Source: Actinomycetospora sp.
GTDB lineage: Bacteria; Actinomycetota; Actinomycetes; Mycobacteriales; Pseudonocardiaceae
Direction of reading: 5' to 3'
NCBI GenBank assembly: GCA_025925615.1
Contig: JAICLN010000110.1
Location: 1-10,750, forward strand
DNA: 10,750 bases
Shown: in pieces, positions 6,251 through 10,750 of the stretch
How positions within the stretch are numbered: the stretch's first letter is position 1
How the letters are laid out: each line of letters begins with the position of its first letter
Position numbers and translations under genes: made by a program
Notes under the pieces: generated by a model
Database searches by the model: none
Seen by the model: only the letters and a program-made list of their open reading frames with translations
Told to the model about the DNA's origin: nothing

Positions 6251-6499
6251 GTGCACACGCCGACCGTGGTCCGACCCCGCCTGGGCCGGACGACCCTGGG
6301 GGACCGGCTGGTACGGCGGGCGCACCCGGGGCCGGTTCGCGATCGAGGACGCCCGGGAGGTCCTCGCCGCGGCCGGGGCCCGGGTGCTCGAGACCTCGCT
6401 GGGCCTCGACACCGCCCGGATCCGCGCCGGTGGCTTCGAGGCCGGGGACGTGTTGCTGCGCGACCTGCTGCTCGACGACCTGGGTGGCCTCCGGCCTAG
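6251..6499 (+). pseudogene. possible small gene broken by a frameshift
   Basis: GTG at 6251 has a strong Shine-Dalgarno sequence, GGGGAGG (6239-6245), 5 bases upstream. The first 22-27 codons have good codon use (VHTPTVVRPRLGRTTLGDRL). After about 6325 this frame degrades. The frame one base further on then looks strongly coding (GRFAIEDAREVLAAAGARVL, then LGLDTARIRAGGFEAGDVLL), with G or C at nearly every third position. A one-base shift around 6312-6335 would join the two parts into a protein of about 80 residues. The first frame stops with TAG at 6497-6499; the second runs to 6542, inside the glfT2 3' end. I do not recognise the product. It may be a decayed gene, a sequencing error, or a real short gene read in one frame. 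Confidence 0.35.
6483..6497. terminator. short hairpin element at the glfT2 3' end
   Basis: The 15 bases GGTGGCCTCCGGCCT contain GGCC-TCC-GGCC, able to form a small stem-loop, and overlap the glfT2 stop codon. Exactly the same 15 bases occur at 433-447, at the 3' end of the first gene and within the long palindrome. Short stem and no U-tract, so the terminator role is tentative. Confidence 0.35.
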
Positions 6500-8517
6500 A
6501 AGCGCGAGAACACCTGCTGCTCCCACGCCTCGCGGCTCGTGAGCTCCGGCATGCCCTCCTGGTAGCGGCGGCGCAGCGCCGGCCAGGACCGCAGGACCTG
6601 CTGGTGGAGGCTGAGCGAGACGCGCAGCAGTTCCCAGAACCGGCGCCGGTCGCGCTTGCGGTAGGTGACGCCGGTCCCGTCGGAAGTGGACACCGTGGCG
6701 CCGTCCAGCCGGGAGAGCAGGAACCAGGTGCCGTGCTCCGCGGGGACGTTGCGCTGGGGCCGCTCCCAGGCCGCCGGGTCGGCCGGGCGCAGCTGGTGAC
6801 GCAGTGCCCCGGCGAGCGCCTTCACCTGGGCGACCTTGCCGAGCGGGGGCTCCGGCCAGAGCTGGGCCGCCAGCGCGCCGATGGGCGGCTCGGGCAGGTC
6901 GCGGGCGCTGGGGTGGACGACGCCGTCGGGGAAGCGCGCGCGGGTGGCCCGGACCGCACCGAGCGCCGTCGGGAGCGACCCGAAGAGCGCCTTCGGCCCG
7001 GACATGAAGTCGCGCATCGCCATCTGGTGCAGCGCGATCGCCGAGTACTCGAGCAGGAACAGGTGCCGCAGGGTGCGCTTGAGCGAGTCGGCCAGCATCG
7101 CCTTCGGGTCGTCCGGGCCGTGCAGGGCAGCGACGACGAGGCGGTTGCGGGCGTGGAAGTAGGCCTGCCAGTCCGAGCTGTCGTCCTTCTCGACGAAGCT
7201 CAGGTGCCAGATCGCGACGCCGGGCACGGTCGCCGTCGGGTAGCCGTCGGCCCCCGCGCGCAGGCCGTACTCGCAGTCGTCCCACTTGATGAACAGCGGC
7301 AGTGGCTGGCCGATCTCCTCGGCGACGACACGCGGGATCAGGCACATCCACCAGGCGTTGTAGTCGACGTCGGTGCGCCGGTGCATCCACAGCGTCTCGC
7401 GCAGGGAGTCGACGGCGAAGTCGTGGTCGTCGGTGGTGTTCGGCGCGAGCTGCCAGAAGAACGTGTGCCGGTCGACGACCTCGCCCATCGCGTGCAGGTG
7501 CGAGCGCGCCTGCAGCGAGAGCATCTGCCCGCCGACGAGCATCGGGGCGCGGGCGAACCGCGCGAAGGCGAGCGCGCGCAGCACCGAGTCCGGCTCGAGG
7601 ACGACGTCGTCGTCCATGAACAGGATGAACTCGGCGTCGGTGTGCTCGAGCGCCTCGTACATGATCCGGCTGTAGCCGCCGGAGCCCCCGAGGTTGGGCT
7701 GGTCGATGATCCGCAGCCGGTCGCCGAGCAGCGCCGCGGCCTCGTCGAACCCGTCCTGCTCGCGGACCTTCGACGTGCCCTGGTCGGGGATGACGACGGC
7801 GGTGAGCACGTCGCGCACCAGCGGGTCCTCGCCGAGGGCGCGCAGGGTCGCGACGCAGTCCGTGGGCCGGTTGAAGGTCGGCATCCCGACGGTGACCGCG
7901 GCGCGCCCCGGGGCGGGGCGGTCGGCGTACCAGCCGCCGTCGAGGAGCTCGAGGGGCTCGGACTCGCTGGAGAGGTCGAACCAGATCCAGCCGCCGTCCT
8001 CGAAGGGACGCAGCGGCACCGGGACGTCGAGCGACCCGTCGCCGGAGACGACCTCGCCGTGGACGTGCACCGGCACCCCGCGGGCGGTGGAGCGGTAGAC
8101 GTCGACCCGGCCGGCCCCGGCCAGGCGCAGCCGCAGGTGGACGGCGTCGAGGACCGACCAGCGCCGCCAGTACGACGCCGGGAAGGCGTTGAAGTAGGCC
8201 GCGAACGACGTCTCGGTGCCCTCGGGGATGCGCACGCTCGTGCGGGAGAGCACCTCGGCGTGCCGGTTACCGGAGGTCCCGAGGTGCAGCACGAAGTCCT
8301 CGGCCTCGGTGTTCACCGTGCCCGGGCGCTCCGCGGTGGGCGCCGCCGAGCGCAGCGACGTCGCGGTGCCCTCGTCGAGGTAGAGCGAGCGCACGGTCGC
8401 CGGGTCGGCGGGCCGGGGCAGGATGATCCGCTGGAGCAGGGCGGATTCGATCCAAGAGGGAGCATCAGCCCGGACGGTCAGCTCCACGGTCGACCGGCCC
8501 TCCCGCGTGCTCGTCAT
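6496..8517 (-). CDS. glfT2: galactofuranosyltransferase GlfT2
   Basis: A 673-residue GT2-family, GT-A-fold enzyme that polymerises the galactan of arabinogalactan, adding alternating beta-1,5 and beta-1,6 galactofuranose from UDP-Galf to the lipid-linked acceptor at the cytoplasmic membrane face. The N-terminal 200 residues form the beta-rich domain typical of GlfT2. The GT-A core begins near VGMPTFNRPTDCVATLRALG (210-229). Metal-binding DDD is at 302-304 (FILFMDDDVVLEPDS), WW at 389-390, WDDCEY at 412-417 (including the proposed catalytic Asp) and the conserved His438 in AIWHLSF. A helical C-terminal domain follows. It is 36 residues longer than the M. tuberculosis enzyme (637). It lies just downstream of glf, as in mycobacteria, but 87 bases apart and with its own leaderless-type promoter. 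Confidence 0.96.
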   Translation of the reverse strand: MTSTREGRSTVELTVRADAPSWIESALLQRIILPRPADPATVRSLYLDEGTATSLRSAAPTAERPGTVNTEAEDFVLHLGTSGNRHAEVLSRTSVRIPEGTETSFAAYFNAFPASYWRRWSVLDAVHLRLRLAGAGRVDVYRSTARGVPVHVHGEVVSGDGSLDVPVPLRPFEDGGWIWFDLSSESEPLELLDGGWYADRPAPGRAAVTVGMPTFNRPTDCVATLRALGEDPLVRDVLTAVVIPDQGTSKVREQDGFDEAAALLGDRLRIIDQPNLGGSGGYSRIMYEALEHTDAEFILFMDDDVVLEPDSVLRALAFARFARAPMLVGGQMLSLQARSHLHAMGEVVDRHTFFWQLAPNTTDDHDFAVDSLRETLWMHRRTDVDYNAWWMCLIPRVVAEEIGQPLPLFIKWDDCEYGLRAGADGYPTATVPGVAIWHLSFVEKDDSSDWQAYFHARNRLVVAALHGPDDPKAMLADSLKRTLRHLFLLEYSAIALHQMAMRDFMSGPKALFGSLPTALGAVRATRARFPDGVVHPSARDLPEPPIGALAAQLWPEPPLGKVAQVKALAGALRHQLRPADPAAWERPQRNVPAEHGTWFLLSRLDGATVSTSDGTGVTYRKRDRRRFWELLRVSLSLHQQVLRSWPALRRRYQEGMPELTSREAWEQQVFSRF

Positions 8518-8523
8518 CCCCCG

Positions 8524-8529
8524 ACGGTA
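8524..8529 (-). promoter_or_regulatory. -10-like hexamer TACCGT of glfT2
   Basis: On the minus strand TACCGT ends 6 bases before the ATG at 8517. This suggests glfT2 can be transcribed independently of glf, as a leaderless transcript. No Shine-Dalgarno sequence is needed or seen. Confidence 0.45.
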
Positions 8530-8558
8530 GCGGGCAGGGTCGGGCGGCCCCGCCGGAC

Positions 8559-8590
8559 CCGGCCCCTCGAGCGCTCCGGCCCCTCGAGCG
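8559..8590. repeat. 15-bp tandem repeat in the glf-glfT2 gap
   Basis: CCGGCCCCTCGAGCG occurs at 8559-8573 and again at 8576-8590. The CCCCTCGAG in each copy can pair with CTCGAGGGG at 8611-8619, inside the last codons of glf. Mutually exclusive hairpins are therefore possible after glf and might attenuate read-through. Confidence 0.5.
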
Positions 8591-8604
8591 ACCCGGGTCC
8601 CGGC

Positions 8605-10304
<1,700 letters not shown>

Positions 10305-10311
10305 ACCGGCG

Positions 10312-10750
10312 TCAGCCCCCGACCTGCGTGCGGGTGTTGCCGACCTTCGCGTCCTCGATCGTGTAGATCGCCTGCTGCGTGATCGCCGAGTCGCGGTAGA
10401 TCCCCATCTTCCAGTAGGACTGCAGCGAGGCGGTCGACGCGGTGCTCGTCGGGTACAGCGTCCCGCCCGCCGGCTTGTAGCCCGCGAGGACCTGGGTGCC
10501 GTTGTTCCACACGTCGACGACGCCCTTGCTCGGGTCCCGCGAGAAGAACACGTGCAGGAGCAGGTCGGTCCGTGCTCCGGTGACCGCTGGCGCGAGAGGC
10601 TTCGCGAACGTCCGCGGGGCGCCCGGGTAGCCGTAGCCGCCCTCGAGGTTGAGGTTCCCCCTCCCCACGGTGATCTCCAGCGGCGGGGAACCGTCACCCT
10701 CGTTCTTCCACTGGGTGATCACCTGCCACGTCGTGACCTGCGTCGGGAAG
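10312..10750 (-). CDS. C-terminal part of a polysaccharide lyase (heparin-lyase-like)
   Basis: The frame is open from the window edge to TGA at 10312-10314, giving about 145 residues; the 5' part, including any signal peptide, lies beyond the window. Conserved stretches are WQVITQWKNEGDGSPPLEI (split here as WQVITQW and KNEGDGSPPLEI), DLLLHVFFSRDPSKGVVDVW, and YWKMGIYRDS followed by YTIEDAKVG. This is the pattern of the polysaccharide lyase family of concanavalin-like jelly-roll enzymes that includes heparin lyase I-type proteins (Pfam Polysacc_lyase). Members cleave uronate-containing glycans by beta-elimination and are usually secreted. Substrate is not determinable from this part. The GTG at 10722 is internal, not a start, since family-like sequence continues upstream of it. 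Confidence 0.85.
   Translation of the reverse strand, partial: FPTQVTTWQVITQWKNEGDGSPPLEITVGRGNLNLEGGYGYPGAPRTFAKPLAPAVTGARTDLLLHVFFSRDPSKGVVDVWNNGTQVLAGYKPAGGTLYPTSTASTASLQSYWKMGIYRDSAITQQAIYTIEDAKVGNTRTQVGG

Noticed and set aside
5444..7390. A 648-codon minus-strand frame across the YggT-like gene and part of glfT2
   Set aside because: It is a shadow of glfT2 in another frame; the true enzyme motifs (DDD, WDD, His) lie in the other frame.

Overview
The window is very GC-rich DNA (strong G/C preference at third codon positions throughout) from an actinobacterium. A neighbouring pair, glf (UDP-galactopyranose mutase) and glfT2 (galactofuranosyltransferase), points to a cell wall with arabinogalactan. 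This fits the mycolata or Pseudonocardiaceae (Pseudonocardia or Actinomycetospora type); the genus is an inference from gene content and style, not a measured assignment. GC content was judged by eye.

Layout, left to right. (1) 1-433: the 3' end of an unrecognised beta-rich protein. (2) 434-2753: an ArsR-type winged-helix regulator followed by a DHA2-type drug/proton antiporter, a likely regulator-plus-pump cassette. A long imperfect palindrome covers the regulator's putative promoter. (3) 2668-3562, minus strand: a small secreted two-cysteine protein, a strong terminator hairpin, then mscL. The mscL 3' end overlaps the antiporter's 3' end tail to tail. (4) 3563-3914: a promoter-rich, gene-free region. 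(5) 3915-5267: an Atg22/UMF1-like MFS transporter. (6) 5268-5466: a convergent intergenic gap holding two near-identical 68-bp hairpin units. (7) 5467-6111, minus: a small membrane protein with a long charged, disordered N-terminal tail. (8) 6251 to about 6540: a possible frame-disrupted small gene. (9) 6496-9813, minus: glf then glfT2, the galactan module. (10) 9858-10304: an SRPBCC-fold protein, divergent from glf. (11) 10312-10750, minus: the C-terminal part of a polysaccharide lyase whose 5' end lies outside the window.

Functional picture. Glf makes UDP-galactofuranose in the cytoplasm and GlfT2 polymerises it into the galactan chain. Much of the rest concerns the envelope: mechanosensitive channel, two transporters, small secreted protein, YggT-like membrane protein and secreted lyase. 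No obvious defence system, mobile element, CRISPR array, tRNA or rRNA was seen.

The most consistent unexpected signal is regulatory. Most genes whose start lies in the window have a -10-like hexamer (TAGCGT, TACCGT, TACCCT or a weaker variant) ending only 6-8 bases before the start codon. That predicts mostly leaderless transcripts and fixes several start sites. I found no convincing new multi-gene system.
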